A DNA stretch of 64,000 nt, taken from the NCBI GenBank assembly GCA_021770345.1, contig JAETRD010000009.1, forward strand, positions 1-64,000, given 5' to 3'. Origin of the DNA: Lachnospiraceae bacterium. Lineage in GTDB: Bacteria; Bacillota; Clostridia; Lachnospirales; Lachnospiraceae. The translations under genes and the position numbers were made by a program. Under the pieces are notes generated by a model. The model did not search any database. It saw only the letters and a program-made list of their open reading frames with translations, and was not told the origin of the DNA. Positions 1 to 8,261 of this stretch are shown here, in pieces; within the stretch, counting starts at the first letter, position 1; the number at the start of each line of letters is the position of its first letter.

Positions 1-209
1 TGGGTCTCAATCGTGATCGTGCCGCCTCTCTCGCCGGAGAAGGACATCCGCTTCGGGTGGCCTTTTCCGCCGTATGCGAAGACGGATTCGCCGGTGAGCT
101 CGGTCGTGGTCACGTTGGCGAAGTCTAAGTTGAGAAAGGGTTTCTTTGTCGCGTAGTCCGCGAAGATTAAGTCGCAGACTTCTCTGTTTGCCATGTTTGT
201 GTTTGTCAT
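1..209 (-). CDS. Unrecognised protein, N-terminal part (cut by window edge)
   Basis: Reading leftwards from an ATG at 209 the frame stays open to the window edge, giving about 69 residues that begin MTNTNMANREVCDLIFADYA. A GGAGG sequence lies a few bases upstream of the ATG, which supports this start over the longer overlapping frame that begins at 234. The visible part has no signal peptide or membrane segment and is rich in Thr and Gly. I do not recognise the family. Its style is somewhat like small structural proteins of phages, but that is only an impression. The 3' end lies outside the window. Confidence 0.6.
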   Translation of the reverse strand, partial: MTNTNMANREVCDLIFADYATKKPFLNLDFANVTTTELTGESVFAYGGKGHPKRMSFSGERGGTITIET

Positions 210-254
210 TGTTTCCTCCATTCTGCCGCTGCATGCGGCTCGCGTAATATAATT

Positions 255-353
255 TGTTCCATCCAGAAAAATCTCAATTTGAAATCGTGGCCCCCGGGAA
301 GCCTGATTTTATAAGGCTTCCCGGCGTTTTTTTGGAGGGGAGCAAATTCGACT
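255..353. repeat. 99-bp dispersed repeat, copy A
   Basis: This segment aligns without gaps to 522-620. The first 30 bases are identical, the last dozen (ending in AAATTCGACT) are identical, and the middle is diverged. It lies in the 440-bp gap between the gene at 1-209 and the histidine kinase gene. Copy A contains a perfect 8-bp hairpin (GGGAAGCC/GGCTTCCC) followed by a T run. Confidence 0.85.
295..338 (+). terminator. Hairpin with T run inside repeat copy A
   Basis: GGGAAGCC pairs with GGCTTCCC across a 10-base loop and is followed by seven T residues on the plus strand, the form of an intrinsic terminator for rightward transcripts. No rightward gene ends here, so it may terminate antisense or short transcripts, or be a property of the repeat family. 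Confidence 0.55.
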
Positions 354-375
354 CGTCCGAATTTGAGCTTAAAAA

Positions 376-418
376 GACACGCCAAAAGCGGTACCGCCGG
401 AATGGCAGTACCGCTTCT
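376..418 (-). terminator. Possible terminator after the GHKL kinase gene
   Basis: AAGCGGTAC (386-394) and GTACCGCTT (408-416) form a perfect 9-bp inverted repeat with a 13-base loop. On the minus strand it is followed about ten bases later by a short T run. It lies about 230 bases downstream of the kinase stop codon, so it could end the amidohydrolase-regulator-kinase transcript. The T run is weak. Confidence 0.4.
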
Positions 419-521
419 GGTAATAGAAATGAGGAGAAACTGATAAAACGAATCATACCCTCAACAGACAAAGGGATGTGTGCTCCTTTGCCCGCCGAGG
501 GTATCGCGCCGTACTATCATC

Positions 522-620
522 TGTTCCATCCAGAAAAATCTCAATTTGAAACCGTGATCCCCGGGAAGCCTGATTTTACAGGGGCTCCGGGAGATTTTCG
601 GAAGAAGAGCAAATTCGACT
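522..620. repeat. 99-bp dispersed repeat, copy B
   Basis: Ungapped homologue of 255-353, offset by 267 bp in the same orientation. The hairpin region is diverged: the stem arms differ from copy A, yet GGAAGCC and GGCTCC can still pair with one bulged base. That suggests a structured element rather than a random duplicate. Confidence 0.85.
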
Positions 621-651
621 GCCGCACAAATCACACAATGCCGCTACACCG

Positions 652-1977
652 TCACGCCTGCCGCTTCTCCTTTGGCAGAGGAATCAGCACCTTAATCTCA
701 AACCAGTTGTCATTGGCCTGAATGCTGACCGCTCCTCCGTACTTATCCGCCGTATACCGCATACTTTTGATGCCGTAACCGTGAACCTTTTTATCCTTTT
801 TTGTGGTGACAGGTGCGTTTCCACGATATTTCAGCTGGCCCTCGAAATAGTTCTCCACTTTAATCATCAGAAAATCCCGCTGCCTTGACACCGTCGTATG
901 AATCAGTCGCTTTTCCCTGTCCGCAATCTTTTTTTCGCACTCGATCGCATTGTCCAGCGCATTTCCGAAAATGCTGCAGATATCCGTGGTATCCATAAAA
1001 TCCACCAACGTCCCGTCCGCCACACAGGTAAACGTGATATCGCTCCGCGCGCACATCACGCTTTTGCTCGTCAGCACGGTGTCCAAAATCTTATTTCCGG
1101 TCTTATTCTGCAGTTCATATGTGCGGATATCCGCCTCCATCTTATCGAGAAACTCGCCTCGCTCCTCGGCATTTTCCATACTGCGGAGCACTGTAATCTG
1201 GTGTTTTAAATCATGATATTTATAATTGATCAGATCAATACTTTCCTTAGACTGGCGGTACTGCAGATACTGGTTCTGCAATACATTGTGTACCGCCTCA
1301 AGCTCCTCGCGCACACGAATCTCGCAGCACTGTACCATATGGGCGTAGAGCATCGCCACTCCCCCGAGATTGACAAGTGTCCGGATATTGACAATGTCAA
1401 ACGCATACTGGCCGGAAAACGGCGTCTGTATACTCAGAAAACTCACATTGCCGATCGTAAAAACAGCGATGCCGATAATCAGCGCCGAAACACATTCCTG
1501 CCTGCGGATATGCATCCTGCCGTCTTTGGGCACATGCTTGTGCAGAAGTCCCCAGAGTGCAAACCAGATACCGCCGTATATCACAAGCAGAAATATCCAT
1601 TCCGCCCATATCGGTACCGCGACATCCATCATCCATGAGAAACCGATAATCTGCCAGTGCAGTGACGCCATAAACTCCGCCACAACAAACGCCTGAATTC
1701 CGAAATAGACCGCATCCGCCCGTCTGATATCGCAGACACTGTATATGTACACATACATCAGCATCACCGCAAATGCCATACACGGAATCCAGAAAGCAAG
1801 CGGCACATCACCGGTCAGCACTAAAAATGCAATCTGCAATACAAGGGCTCCCGCCGAGATACCGATCATCTTCCCGCGCGAAAATCGATGCCGCAGAAGC
1901 AAGACAAACAGGAGGCACGATCCCCACTCAGCGATCGCCGTGTAATGCCTGGGAATCTCCGTCAGCAGCTGCTCCAT
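652..1977 (-). CDS. GHKL sensor histidine kinase (AgrC-like)
   Basis: 441 residues. The N-terminal half is hydrophobic, with about six membrane segments. A cytoplasmic kinase core follows: the phospho-acceptor region YHDLKHQI, the N-box FGNALDNAIE and the G-box HGYGIKSM, typical of the GHKL-type kinases that partner LytTR regulators. The ATG overlaps the TAA of the regulator gene (TAATG), so the two are translationally coupled. No AgrB- or AgrD-like gene for a peptide signal is visible nearby. The ligand is unknown; coupling to an amidohydrolase gene upstream hints at a metabolite or small peptide, which is inference. Confidence 0.88.
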   Translation of the reverse strand: MEQLLTEIPRHYTAIAEWGSCLLFVLLLRHRFSRGKMIGISAGALVLQIAFLVLTGDVPLAFWIPCMAFAVMLMYVYIYSVCDIRRADAVYFGIQAFVVAEFMASLHWQIIGFSWMMDVAVPIWAEWIFLLVIYGGIWFALWGLLHKHVPKDGRMHIRRQECVSALIIGIAVFTIGNVSFLSIQTPFSGQYAFDIVNIRTLVNLGGVAMLYAHMVQCCEIRVREELEAVHNVLQNQYLQYRQSKESIDLINYKYHDLKHQITVLRSMENAEERGEFLDKMEADIRTYELQNKTGNKILDTVLTSKSVMCARSDITFTCVADGTLVDFMDTTDICSIFGNALDNAIECEKKIADREKRLIHTTVSRQRDFLMIKVENYFEGQLKYRGNAPVTTKKDKKVHGYGIKSMRYTADKYGGAVSIQANDNWFEIKVLIPLPKEKRQA

Positions 1978-2687
1978 TACTTCATCACCTCTCCCCAGTA
2001 ATTCGTCAACGCCTCCATAAAATCTCTCCTGCGGGACCGGGAGAGAAGCAGCGCCTCCCCCTTCACCATCGCAGATCCGTCCTGCACACCGTCCACATGG
2101 GCCAGATTGATCAGATATCCCTTATTTCCGCGAAAGAAATTCATCTCACCGAGCTTCCCCTCGATATCCTTCATCGCACCGGGGGATTCATAATTGCCGG
2201 AGGCCGTGTGCACAATCAGATTGTGGCCCTGGCTTTCTATATAGAAGATATCCGTCACATCCACCCGGATCGCACCGCCCCTGATGCTCAGGGAAATCGC
2301 CTTCTTCTCACGCTTTTTCATCCGCGAGATCGCCCGGTTCAGCCTCTGTGAAAACGCAAAATATGACACCGGTTTGAGCACATAATCCAGCGCATCCACC
2401 GCATAACCGCGGATTGCATACTGCGCCATATTCGTGATAAAAATGATGACCACTTCCGTATCTACCTTGCGTATTTCCTCCGCCGCCGACATCCCGTCCA
2501 TAAATTTCATCTGCACGTCCATCAGAATCATATCGAACTGTGCCTTGTACCTATTTACAATGGCATCCCCGTCCGAGAACAGCGTGATATCAAATGTCTC
2601 GCCGTTCTCCTGGCCATACTGCAGCAGGAAATCCGACAGCTGCTTTGCCTGCTGCACTTCATCTTCCACAATCGCTACTTTTATCAT
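1977..2687 (-). CDS. LytTR-family response regulator
   Basis: 236 residues. The N-terminal receiver domain has the acidic pair near residues 8-9 (VEDE), the phospho-acceptor Asp in ILMDVQM and the conserved Lys in LKPVSYF. The C-terminal LytTR DNA-binding domain (about residues 135-236) contains the FYIESQGHNLIVHT and FFRGNKGYLINL segments. The ATG overlaps the TGA of the amidohydrolase gene (ATGA) and its stop overlaps the kinase start, so all three genes are coupled. It is the same length as the second LytTR regulator at 35069-35779, suggesting paralogous systems. Its targets are not evident. Confidence 0.9.
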   Translation of the reverse strand: MIKVAIVEDEVQQAKQLSDFLLQYGQENGETFDITLFSDGDAIVNRYKAQFDMILMDVQMKFMDGMSAAEEIRKVDTEVVIIFITNMAQYAIRGYAVDALDYVLKPVSYFAFSQRLNRAISRMKKREKKAISLSIRGGAIRVDVTDIFYIESQGHNLIVHTASGNYESPGAMKDIEGKLGEMNFFRGNKGYLINLAHVDGVQDGSAMVKGEALLLSRSRRRDFMEALTNYWGEVMK

Positions 2688-3901
2688 AGAGTCCTCATTT
2701 CATATACAATCTGCCCTTCTATAATAGTATATAGTATCTTCGCGTCCACCGCAAACGGAGTTCCTCTCACCAGCACAAAATCTCCGTCCTTGCCCTCCTC
2801 AATGCTTCCGACGCGCGCTTCGGCCCCGATATGTCCTGCCGCGTTAATCGTGATTGCCTGCAGAGCGTCAAACTCCTTCATCCCGTTGTAAATCGCTCTT
2901 CCCGCGCAGAGCGCCAGATACCGTTGCTCAATCACCGGCGAATCTGTGATGATGGAGACCCGGCAGCCCGCTTCTGCCAAAATACCGGGCGTGGAAAAAC
3001 CTTTATTTTTCAGCTCGTACTTTGTGGCATGTCCGAAAGACGGCCCTACGGCCACCGGAAAACCCTCTTTCGCCAAATCGTCGGCAATCAGCGCTCCGTC
3101 CGTCGTGTGATCGAGACGCAGATCCAGATCAAACTCTTTTGCGATACGGATCGCCGTGTAGATATCGTCCGCGCGATGCACATGCGCTTTTAACGGTATC
3201 TCTTTTCGCACTACCGGAATCAGCGCTTCCAGCTTCGCATCGTAAGTCGGAAGTTCTTTTCGCTGTTCTTTCGTGAGCGCCCCGCGGTCCGCTCCCGCAA
3301 CTCCTCCGGGGCATCCTGCCTCCTCACATTTTTCGGCGTAAAGCGACGCCTTAGTCAGCATCTCGCGGAGTTTCGCTGCGACGGACATACGGGAATAGAC
3401 GCCTTTATCCTTATAGCAGTTCTTCGGGTTCTCACCGAATGCAATCTTCATCGCGGACTTTTCTTTCACAATCATATCGTCCACCCGCTTTCCCGCCGTC
3501 TTAATCACACAGAAAGTACCGCCGATGATATTCGAGCTTCCCGGACCGGTGGAGACACAGGTTACGCCGCCCTCCCTTGCGATGCGAAATGTCTCGTCCT
3601 GCGGGTTTATCGCGTCGATTGCGGACAGCTGCGGTGTGACGGGGTCCCCAAGCTCATTGAAATCCTGTCCCGGAAACCCCACCGCATAGCCGTCTAAGCC
3701 CAGATGGCAATGTGCTTCCACAAACCCCGGGTACACGTCGATACCCGCCGCATCAATCACCCTCGCCCCTTCCGGGATATCTTCCAACGCCGGTGTGATC
3801 CGCTTGATTTTTCCGTCCTCCACCAGTATATCCGCCGTAAAAGGTGTCTCCCGCACGGCATCGTGAACCGTCCCCTGTCTGATCAATAAATACTCTCCCA
3901 T
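2684..3901 (-). CDS. Metal-dependent amidohydrolase
   Basis: 405 residues from the ATG at 3901, which has AGGAG eight bases upstream. The TTG at 3907 in the longer frame is too close to that site. The protein shows the amidohydrolase pattern: an N-terminal beta-sandwich strand (DILVEDGKIKRI), the metal motif HCH in VEAHCHLGL, later His residues in KAHVHRADD and LRLDHTTDG, and the catalytic Asp in IITDSPVI. It resembles imidazolonepropionase-like and adenine-deaminase-like members, but the substrate cannot be read. It is cytoplasmic, with no signal peptide. It is the first gene of a coupled operon with a LytTR regulator and a GHKL kinase, an unusual partnership. Confidence 0.85.
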   Translation of the reverse strand: MGEYLLIRQGTVHDAVRETPFTADILVEDGKIKRITPALEDIPEGARVIDAAGIDVYPGFVEAHCHLGLDGYAVGFPGQDFNELGDPVTPQLSAIDAINPQDETFRIAREGGVTCVSTGPGSSNIIGGTFCVIKTAGKRVDDMIVKEKSAMKIAFGENPKNCYKDKGVYSRMSVAAKLREMLTKASLYAEKCEEAGCPGGVAGADRGALTKEQRKELPTYDAKLEALIPVVRKEIPLKAHVHRADDIYTAIRIAKEFDLDLRLDHTTDGALIADDLAKEGFPVAVGPSFGHATKYELKNKGFSTPGILAEAGCRVSIITDSPVIEQRYLALCAGRAIYNGMKEFDALQAITINAAGHIGAEARVGSIEEGKDGDFVLVRGTPFAVDAKILYTIIEGQIVYEMRTL

Positions 3902-4005
3902 ACGCAATTCTCCTTTCTGCCTGACCTCTTATTTTCAGACATAAAATCAGGCGACGCCGACCGCAGACTTCCACGGCCGCAATCCGCACTTTCTGTATAT
4001 TCTGT

Positions 4006-4053
4006 CCATATCCTGCCGGGCATATCCCACCGGGTATATCCCGGTGCATATCC
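4006..4053. repeat. Four ATATCC motifs in the amidohydrolase upstream region
   Basis: ATATCC occurs at about 4008, 4022, 4036 and 4048, embedded in GGG/CCC-rich linkers, with a perfect CACCGGG/CCCGGTG inverted repeat around the third motif. The array lies about 105-150 bases upstream of the amidohydrolase start and could be a binding site. The rest of the 3902-4229 gap holds only the ptsI terminator and AT-rich DNA. Confidence 0.5.
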
Positions 4054-4113
4054 GCATCAACGTACTATTTCTGTCATTCCTTTTTATTATATATCATTTT
4101 CATGCGTGAAACA

Positions 4114-4152
4114 CAAGAAAAAGAACCCGTATGTTTCATACACGGATTCCGT
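4114..4152 (-). terminator. Terminator of the fructose PTS operon
   Basis: On the minus strand, downstream of the ptsI stop, CCGTGTATG and CATACGG form a stem with a short AAA loop and one bulged base, followed by a T-rich tract (TTCTTTTTCTT). It lies about 80 bases past ptsI. Confidence 0.7.
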
Positions 4153-4229
4153 TTCCCACTTTATTTTTCTATATGCACCCTCAGCGGACAACATGCGTAT
4201 GCACCCTTTGACCGCTAAGGGGACCTGTA

Positions 4230-5930
4230 TCACCGCGCAAAATCCTGTGAAAATGCCCGGGATTTCCGGATGGCATCCCGCACTGGCAATATCATAGACG
4301 GCGTCACCGACAGCTCATCAATCCCCATTCTGATAAACGTCTCTGTCAGCGTCGTATCCGCGCCGAGTTCCCCGCAGATGCCGACCCAGCAATTCTCCTT
4401 ATGTCCGTTTTCCACCACCATGCGGATCATGCGCAGGATTGCTTCGTGGTGGGAATCATAGATATTGTCAAGCTTTGGATTCTGTCTGTCAATCGCCAGC
4501 GTATACTGGGTCAGATCGTTTGTCCCGACGGAGAAAAAGTCCACTTCCCGCGCCAGCAGTTCGCTGATCATAACCGCGGCCGGCGTCTCTATCATGATAC
4601 CGAGCTCACAGTCCCTGTAGAGAAATCCTTCCGCGTTAAGCTCCGCCTTTACCTCCGCGATAATTTCTTTAATCTGCCGCACTTCGCCGACCGAGATAAT
4701 CATCGGAAACATAATCGAAATCGTCCCGTAATAGCTCGCCCGGTAAATCGCGCGCAGCTGTGTCTTAAATATATCCCTGCGCTCTAAGCAGATGCGGATT
4801 GCCCGATATCCCATCGCCGGGTTATCCTCCCGCGCCAGACCGAAATAATCCGCCTGCTTATCCGCTCCGATGTCAAGCGTCCGTATAATCACCTTTTTTC
4901 CGGCCATATTCTCGGCAACCGTCTTGTATGCGGCAAACTGAACCTCCTCGCCCGGGTAATCCTCTGCTTCCAGGTATAAAAATTCACTGCGGAACAGTCC
5001 GATTCCCCCGGCATCGTTGGCGAGTGCGCCCGCCGCATCGGAGACACTGCCGATATTAGCGTAAAGATTTATCTCCCGACCGTCCGACGTCACGTTTGCC
5101 TTGCCCTTAAGCTCCTGCAGCAGACGTCTTTTCTGCTCATCCGCTTCCTTTTTCGCGCGGTATTCGGACAGAGTTTTCTCGTCCGGTTCGATATATAACT
5201 TTCCCGTATAGCCGTCTACAATCCCCGTCTTCCCGTCCCAGTCCGGCCAGCCGTCCTCCGCAAACCTGTCTTCCTCCGCGGAAGTTTCATCTTGACGCTT
5301 CGACCCGCTTCCGAAAAAATCGACCCCGATCAGAGCCGGGATATTCATCGTCCGGGCCAGAATCGCGGTGTGGGAATTGGTCGATCCGCCCCGCGTGACA
5401 AACGACAATACCCGGGACTTGTCGAGCTGCACCGTCTCACTCGGCGCCAGGTCATCCGCCAGCAGAATCACCGGTTCCTCCCCGTCGATTCCACCCGACG
5501 CAGTTCCCTGCAAGACAGCGATCAAGCGGTTGGAGATATCCCGCACATCCGCCGCACGCTCCCGCATATAATCATCTTCCATCGCCGCGAACATCTGCGA
5601 AAAATTGTCTCCGGCGGTGGCTGCCGCAAACTCGGCATTGACGCCCTGCGTTCGGATCATATTGGTAATCGACTCTATGTAGTCCAGATCGTCAAGCATC
5701 ATCTGATGCACCTCGAAAATCATCGCATTCACTTCGCCGACTTCCTTTAACGCCTTCTCATACAACGTCCCAAGCTGTTCCTTTGCCTGTTTCCTCGCTT
5801 TTTCAAACCGACGTATCTCCGCCTCGACATCACTGATCTTTTTTCGCTTTACCTGATCGTCCCGTTTGCGGTATAGCGCCAGTTTTCCGACTGCAATTCC
5901 GCCGAATACGCTTTTTCCCTGTAATATCAT
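4230..5930 (-). CDS. ptsI: PTS enzyme I (phosphoenolpyruvate-protein phosphotransferase)
   Basis: 566 residues from the ATG at 5930, which has GGGGG eight bases upstream and gives the family's usual N-terminus MILQGKSVFGGIAVGK; an ATG at 5945 is less likely. Domains are the N-terminal HPr-binding domain, the phosphohistidine domain with the active His in TRGGSTNSHTAILAR (about residue 190), and the C-terminal PEP-binding barrel with IRTLDIGADKQ, GYRAIR, FSVGTNDLTQY and the Cys motif in WVGICGELGAD. It transfers phosphate from PEP to HPr. It is last in fruR-fruK-fruA-ptsH-ptsI, so the general PTS proteins are made together with the fructose transporter. Confidence 0.97.
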   Translation of the reverse strand: MILQGKSVFGGIAVGKLALYRKRDDQVKRKKISDVEAEIRRFEKARKQAKEQLGTLYEKALKEVGEVNAMIFEVHQMMLDDLDYIESITNMIRTQGVNAEFAAATAGDNFSQMFAAMEDDYMRERAADVRDISNRLIAVLQGTASGGIDGEEPVILLADDLAPSETVQLDKSRVLSFVTRGGSTNSHTAILARTMNIPALIGVDFFGSGSKRQDETSAEEDRFAEDGWPDWDGKTGIVDGYTGKLYIEPDEKTLSEYRAKKEADEQKRRLLQELKGKANVTSDGREINLYANIGSVSDAAGALANDAGGIGLFRSEFLYLEAEDYPGEEVQFAAYKTVAENMAGKKVIIRTLDIGADKQADYFGLAREDNPAMGYRAIRICLERRDIFKTQLRAIYRASYYGTISIMFPMIISVGEVRQIKEIIAEVKAELNAEGFLYRDCELGIMIETPAAVMISELLAREVDFFSVGTNDLTQYTLAIDRQNPKLDNIYDSHHEAILRMIRMVVENGHKENCWVGICGELGADTTLTETFIRMGIDELSVTPSMILPVRDAIRKSRAFSQDFAR

Positions 5931-5978
5931 GACTGTTTCCCCCATGCTTTCCGTGGCGCGGCTCCCTGCAGCGCTTCT

Positions 5979-6236
5979 CTACAGATTTTCCTCCAAAAAT
6001 TTCCTCAGGTGCTCCGCGGCTTCTGCCTCCTGCTCCCCGTTTGTCTTTACGGTGATCGTATCCCCGCATTTCGCACCGAGTCCCATCACGCCCAAAATGC
6101 GCTTTGCATCGACTTCTTTTCCGCCTTTTGCAATGTGAACCTCGCATGGGAAGGAGGCCGCCTCCTTCACGAACTGTCCCGCCGGTCTTGCATGAATCCC
6201 CTGTTTGTCAACGATTACATAATTAAATTCCGTCAT
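5979..6236 (-). CDS. ptsH: HPr-family phosphocarrier with Arg at position 46
   Basis: 85 residues with a good ribosome binding site (AAAGGAG). The phosphorylatable His15 sits in the intact motif GIHARPAG, so transfer from EI to EIIA should work. At the regulatory site, where Gram-positive HPr has Ser46 in KSIMGVMSL, this protein reads KRILGVMGL, with Arg exactly at residue 46; the second Ser of the motif is Gly. HPr kinase should therefore not be able to phosphorylate it at that position. It lies between fruA and ptsI and is probably co-transcribed. It may be an operon-dedicated HPr, with a Ser46-containing HPr encoded elsewhere. Confidence 0.93.
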   Translation of the reverse strand: MTEFNYVIVDKQGIHARPAGQFVKEAASFPCEVHIAKGGKEVDAKRILGVMGLGAKCGDTITVKTNGEQEAEAAEHLRKFLEENL

Positions 6237-6250
6237 AATTGCTCCTTTCC

Positions 6251-6269
6251 CGGCGCCGCTGCGGCGCCG
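6251..6269 (-). other. GC-rich hairpin between fruA and ptsH
   Basis: CGGCGCCG is repeated as its own reverse complement around a CTG centre, giving an 8-bp all-GC stem with a 3-base loop. No T run follows, so it is more likely an RNA-processing or stability hairpin that sets different levels of fruA and ptsH-ptsI message than a terminator. Confidence 0.5.
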
Positions 6270-6311
6270 TCCCCATTTATTGTTTATTCTGTTAATGCGT
6301 TCCTCTTTCCT

Positions 6312-8261
6312 TTATTTGGTTGACACGTTCTTTTTTAACACGCCAAGCAGCACACAGCTGACTGCGGAACCGACGAGCAGTGCCAGCAGATACAGAAGCG
6401 GATTTCCGATCGTGGGAACCACGAAAATCCCTCCGTGCGGCGCCATCAGCGTGCACCCAAACGCCATTGACAGCGCTCCCGCCACAGCCGAGCCGATAAT
6501 GCAGGCCGGCAACACATGGAGCGGGTCCGATGCTGCGAACGGGATCGCTCCCTCGGTGATAAACGAAAGACCCATAATAAAGTTTGTCGGCCCCGATTTG
6601 CGCTCCTCCGCGGTAAACTTATTCTTAAACAGCATTGTTGCAAGTGCGATTGCAATCGGCGGCACCATCCCGCCAATCATCACCGCCGCCATAATGTTAT
6701 AATTGCCGGCTGCAATCGACGCGGTCCCGAATACATAGGCCGCCTTGTTGAACGGGCCTCCCATATCGACGGCCATCATTCCGCCGAGCAGCGCTCCGAG
6801 CACGATTGCACTCGCGCCGTTCATCGCATTTAAACCGTTATTGATAAAGGTGTTCAGCGCTCCGATGGGCGGTTCTACCAGATAAATCATGATAACGCCT
6901 GTCAGTAAAATGCCAAACAGCGGATAGAGCAGCACCGGTTTCATCCCGTCCAGACTGTCCGGCAGCTTTTCAAGCAGCTTCTTTAGGAGTCTGACAATAT
7001 AGCCCGCCAGAAAGCCCGCGGCAAGTGCTCCCAGGAAACCGGAGGTCCCGCCCGCCGCGATGGAACCGCCCACAAACCCGACTGCGAGCCCCGGCCTGTC
7101 TGCAATACTCATCGCGATAAACCCTGCCAGAATCGGAAGCATAAACCCAAATGCCGCACCGCCGATCGACTTAAACATTGCCGCCACCGGCGTGATCGTT
7201 CCAAAGTCGCCTCTCTGCTCGAGCGGCAATGAATTTAAGTCTACCGCGAAACCGTCAATCAGAAATGCGATCGCGATCAGGATTCCACCGCCCACGACGA
7301 ACGGGAGCATGTGTGAGACGCCGTTCATCAGGTGTTTGTAAATCTGATGCCCGATACTGTCATCTCCTTCGCCGGAACGCTCCTCCGCGTCCCTGTGCCC
7401 CGCATGATATACCGTTGCCTTTCCCTGCATTGCCCTGTTCAAAAGTTCCTCCGCCTTGCTGATTCCATCGGCCACTTTGCATTGAATCAGAAGTTTTCCG
7501 TCAAAACGCTCCATCGGCACCTGGGTATCCGCCGCGACGATAATGCAGTCCGCCTCTTTGATCTCCGCCGCCGTGAGGACATTTTTCGCCCCGCCCGAAC
7601 CTCTCGTCTCCACCTTGATGCGGCATCCGAGCTCCTTTGCCTTTTTCTCAAGGCTTTCCGCCGCCATATAGGTGTGTGCGATTCCGGTCGGACACCCGGT
7701 CACCGCGAGGATGTATGCGCCTGCTTTGGCGGGTGTCTGCGCCGGCTCTACGGCATTCTGTGCCGCGGCCTCTGCCGCATCCCTGTCAGCCTTCTCCGCG
7801 TCTTTTCCGGCTTCCGCCGTATCGATGACACGGATAAATTCCTCGATAGATTTCGCGCTCCGCAGCCCCGCCGTAAAATTCTCGTCCATCAGCAGCACCG
7901 ACAGCTTACTCAAAACATCCAGGTGCACATTGTCCTCCGTATTCGGCGCGGCAATCAGAAAGATGAGGTCTACCTTTTCACCGTCAAGCGCATCGAAATC
8001 CACGCCGTCCTTTATCACCATCGCCGCAAGCCCCGGCGCCGCCACCGCGTCGGACTTACAGTGCGGTATGGCAATCCCCTCACCGATTCCCGTCGTTCCC
8101 TCTTCCTCTCTTTTATATACGCCCTGCCGGTAAGCCTCGATATCCGCGATTTTTCCGCTCTTTGCCATGAGCGCTACCATTGCGTCGAGTGTTTCTTTTT
8201 TGTTTCCCACGGCGCCGTTTAGCGCAATGCTCTCCGCCGCCAGCAATTCACTGATCCTCAT
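6312..8261 (-). CDS. fruA: Fructose-specific PTS enzyme IIABC
   Basis: 649 residues. Domain order is IIA (residues 1-150, active His in GIAIPHCKSD), a charged Ala-rich linker (about 150-180), IIB (180-280, phospho-Cys in VTGCPTGIAHTYMAAE) and membrane IIC (about 310-640, many hydrophobic helices including GGGILIAIAFLIDGF and MAPHGGIF). It imports fructose with phosphorylation to fructose 1-phosphate, the substrate of FruK next door. The ATG has GGAGG upstream and the gene overlaps fruK by 14 bases. Confidence 0.96.
   Translation of the reverse strand: MRISELLAAESIALNGAVGNKKETLDAMVALMAKSGKIADIEAYRQGVYKREEEGTTGIGEGIAIPHCKSDAVAAPGLAAMVIKDGVDFDALDGEKVDLIFLIAAPNTEDNVHLDVLSKLSVLLMDENFTAGLRSAKSIEEFIRVIDTAEAGKDAEKADRDAAEAAAQNAVEPAQTPAKAGAYILAVTGCPTGIAHTYMAAESLEKKAKELGCRIKVETRGSGGAKNVLTAAEIKEADCIIVAADTQVPMERFDGKLLIQCKVADGISKAEELLNRAMQGKATVYHAGHRDAEERSGEGDDSIGHQIYKHLMNGVSHMLPFVVGGGILIAIAFLIDGFAVDLNSLPLEQRGDFGTITPVAAMFKSIGGAAFGFMLPILAGFIAMSIADRPGLAVGFVGGSIAAGGTSGFLGALAAGFLAGYIVRLLKKLLEKLPDSLDGMKPVLLYPLFGILLTGVIMIYLVEPPIGALNTFINNGLNAMNGASAIVLGALLGGMMAVDMGGPFNKAAYVFGTASIAAGNYNIMAAVMIGGMVPPIAIALATMLFKNKFTAEERKSGPTNFIMGLSFITEGAIPFAASDPLHVLPACIIGSAVAGALSMAFGCTLMAPHGGIFVVPTIGNPLLYLLALLVGSAVSCVLLGVLKKNVSTK

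Noticed and set aside
7-234. 75-residue minus-strand frame rich in Arg
   Set aside because: It is a shadow of the gene at 1-209, which has a good ribosome binding site in another phase.
254-721. 155-residue plus-strand open frame
   Set aside because: It runs through both 99-bp repeats and into the opposite strand of the kinase gene, has no ribosome binding site, and its residues follow the repeat; a chance frame.
652-2687. An agr quorum-sensing locus
   Set aside because: The kinase and regulator are AgrC/AgrA-like, but no AgrB-type peptidase or short signal-peptide gene was found on either strand near it.
3907-3907. TTG as start of the amidohydrolase
   Set aside because: It lies only about two bases after the ribosome binding site; the ATG at 3901 has proper spacing.
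7332-8222. 296-residue plus-strand open frame
   Set aside because: It is antisense to fruA; such long shadows are common opposite GC-rich coding DNA.
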